Below, in pieces: positions 62,958 to 64,000 of a DNA stretch of 64,000 nucleotides. The DNA comes from Apiospora phragmitis (Eukaryota > Ascomycota > Sordariomycetes > Amphisphaeriales > Apiosporaceae). Within the stretch, counting starts at the first letter, position 1. The number at the start of each line of letters is the position of its first letter. The notes under the pieces are model-generated. The model ran no database searches. It was not told where the DNA came from and saw only the letters and a program-made list of their open reading frames with translations. Both the position numbers and the translations under genes were made by a program. The stretch lies in the NCBI GenBank assembly GCA_038363925.1, contig JAQQWL010000011.1, forward strand, positions 124,001 to 188,000, read 5' to 3'.

Positions 62958-63703
62958 TCAATTCAACTTCCATTTTACAATCCCCCACGACCCAGGCCTC
63001 GTAGTGTCTGGACCTCCCTGGCCGGGCACCCACCACGACGAGCTGCCGATCTTGATCTCGCGTAGCACGCCGTGCAACCCGCTATGCTGTAGTGTCTCGT
63101 GGATACGTTCCATGGTACGGTTCTGCTCCGAGGGCCCCAGTAACAGGTCGGTCTGCATGGCACTGAGTGTTTGGATCTGTATGCTGTACTTAGGGTCGTT
63201 GCCCAGCCTCCGCACGCTGTCCCGGAAATCTAGGGCGCTGGCTAGGAAGCGGGACTTGGTAGACTCGATATTCAGCACACCATCTTCACGGACTTGGTCG
63301 CTATGGGAGTATCTCTCAGCAACCCAGGCGGCGTTCGTAATGCGGGGCAGGTGATTGGGATCTTGGATACTCGAGCCGTGCCATGCAGTCTTCATGACGG
63401 AAGTGAGGTCGTCTCCCCAATTGGCAAGCATATAAAGAGGCTTCTAGACAACATTCTCATTGCAGTCGCCGACGGAAAGCCCCACTGTACCAGCGCACTG
63501 CTTGTTGCAACCAAATGTATCGCACAATGTGGTATTACGGAGTCGAAGTAGGGGCAATGTGGGAAGTCGCTATCGTACGAGATGGCCTCGGGTGGGTTGG
63601 GCGGAAGGCGCTGCATCCTAGTAATGGCTGGTAAGTGAGTAAGGATGCTGCCAAGGTGGCGGAAGAGTATAGTTAACATGCCTAGTAATAGTTGTTCTGT
63701 CAA
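62958..63703 (-). CDS. Unknown protein, probable gene with one frame break
   Basis: The most convincing part is 158 codons (63431 to 62958): ANWGDDLTSVMKTAWHGSS, ITNAAWVAERYSHSDQVRED, STKSRFLASALDFRDSVRRL, LGPSEQNRTMERIHETL and HGVLREIKIGSSSWWVPGQG. It is soluble, alpha-helical looking and not low complexity. Immediately upstream another frame reads SYDSDFPHCPYFDSV and ALVQWGFPSATAMRMLSRSL and would join at SLYMLANWG if one T were restored near 63430, so the gene may extend to 63703 or beyond. I cannot identify the family. Confidence 0.45.
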
Positions 63704-64000
63704 ATAGCGCTATACCCGTAGTCCAAATACGATAATCGCTACCTTGGGAGGCTGCCTTGCGAAGTGATGCTCGAGGAAAGGTGAGGTGGGGTGAAATTGG
63801 CGGCTGAAGAAGGCTCAGTGACGCTAAGAGCCATAATAGCCAATCGTTTTCTCCTAACCAAGTCACTATTTAAAAGGATGCCGTCAAACCCCTTTGCTAG
63901 GGCTGGTAGTTCGCTCCGGGAAGCTGGATGCACTCTTCCAGTGGGGTGCCGTTGGGGCTTCTAGCGCCTGAAGGGCTTATTAAAGGATGCTGGGGTGCTG
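63704..64000. other. Window end, nothing certain
   Basis: May contain the 5' part of the minus-strand gene; short overlapping frames on the minus strand cannot be resolved. Confidence 0.3.

Overview
The window looks like nuclear DNA of a filamentous ascomycete (Pezizomycotina). The evidence is short GT-AG introns (66-149 nt), a velvet-domain protein, a CBM21 protein phosphatase-1 targeting subunit, a BCS1-like AAA ATPase, an intron-containing tRNA-Thr, and long TpA-dominated blocks poor in CpA/TpG that look like repeat-induced point mutation (RIP). I cannot name the species from the sequence.

Layout. 1-12.5 kb is gene-bearing: a DHA1-type MFS exporter (+), an ArsB/CitM-type anion permease (+) and a large glycogen-targeting PP1 subunit (-). 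From about 12.5 to 39.3 kb I see no convincing protein gene. This stretch holds the PP1-subunit leader/promoter, a RIP-destroyed pogo/Fot-type transposon (20.9-23.6 kb), a small AT-rich islet (33.0-33.6 kb), one tRNA-Thr(AGU) and a G-quadruplex-prone minisatellite (38.7 kb). 39.3-51.0 kb carries an intact mitochondrial BolA-like gene, probable unknown coding exons, a small intact velvet-domain gene, a truncated MpaB-like oxygenase and a DUF3712 membrane protein. 51.2-57.6 kb is a RIP-degraded repeat block with a full-length Fot1/pogo-type element (inverted repeats and TA duplication still visible) and a relic of a P-loop family gene. 57.6-64 kb holds decayed coding sequence (-), a BCS1-like AAA ATPase with two nonsense codons and five frameshifts (+), and an unknown gene (-).

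Two kinds of damage should be kept apart. Most recognisable genes outside the AT blocks have one or more single-base frame breaks, usually at GG, GGG, CCCCC or AAAA. Adding or removing exactly one base at each restores full length and family similarity, so I think these are mostly sequencing or assembly indels. By contrast, in-frame stops explainable by C-to-T changes cluster at 58-62 kb beside the big RIP block, which suggests real decay there.

The genes do not form an obvious pathway. The two transporters are adjacent, but I see no biosynthetic cluster. The most unusual intact gene is the 175-residue velvet protein, which is little more than the DNA-binding domain.
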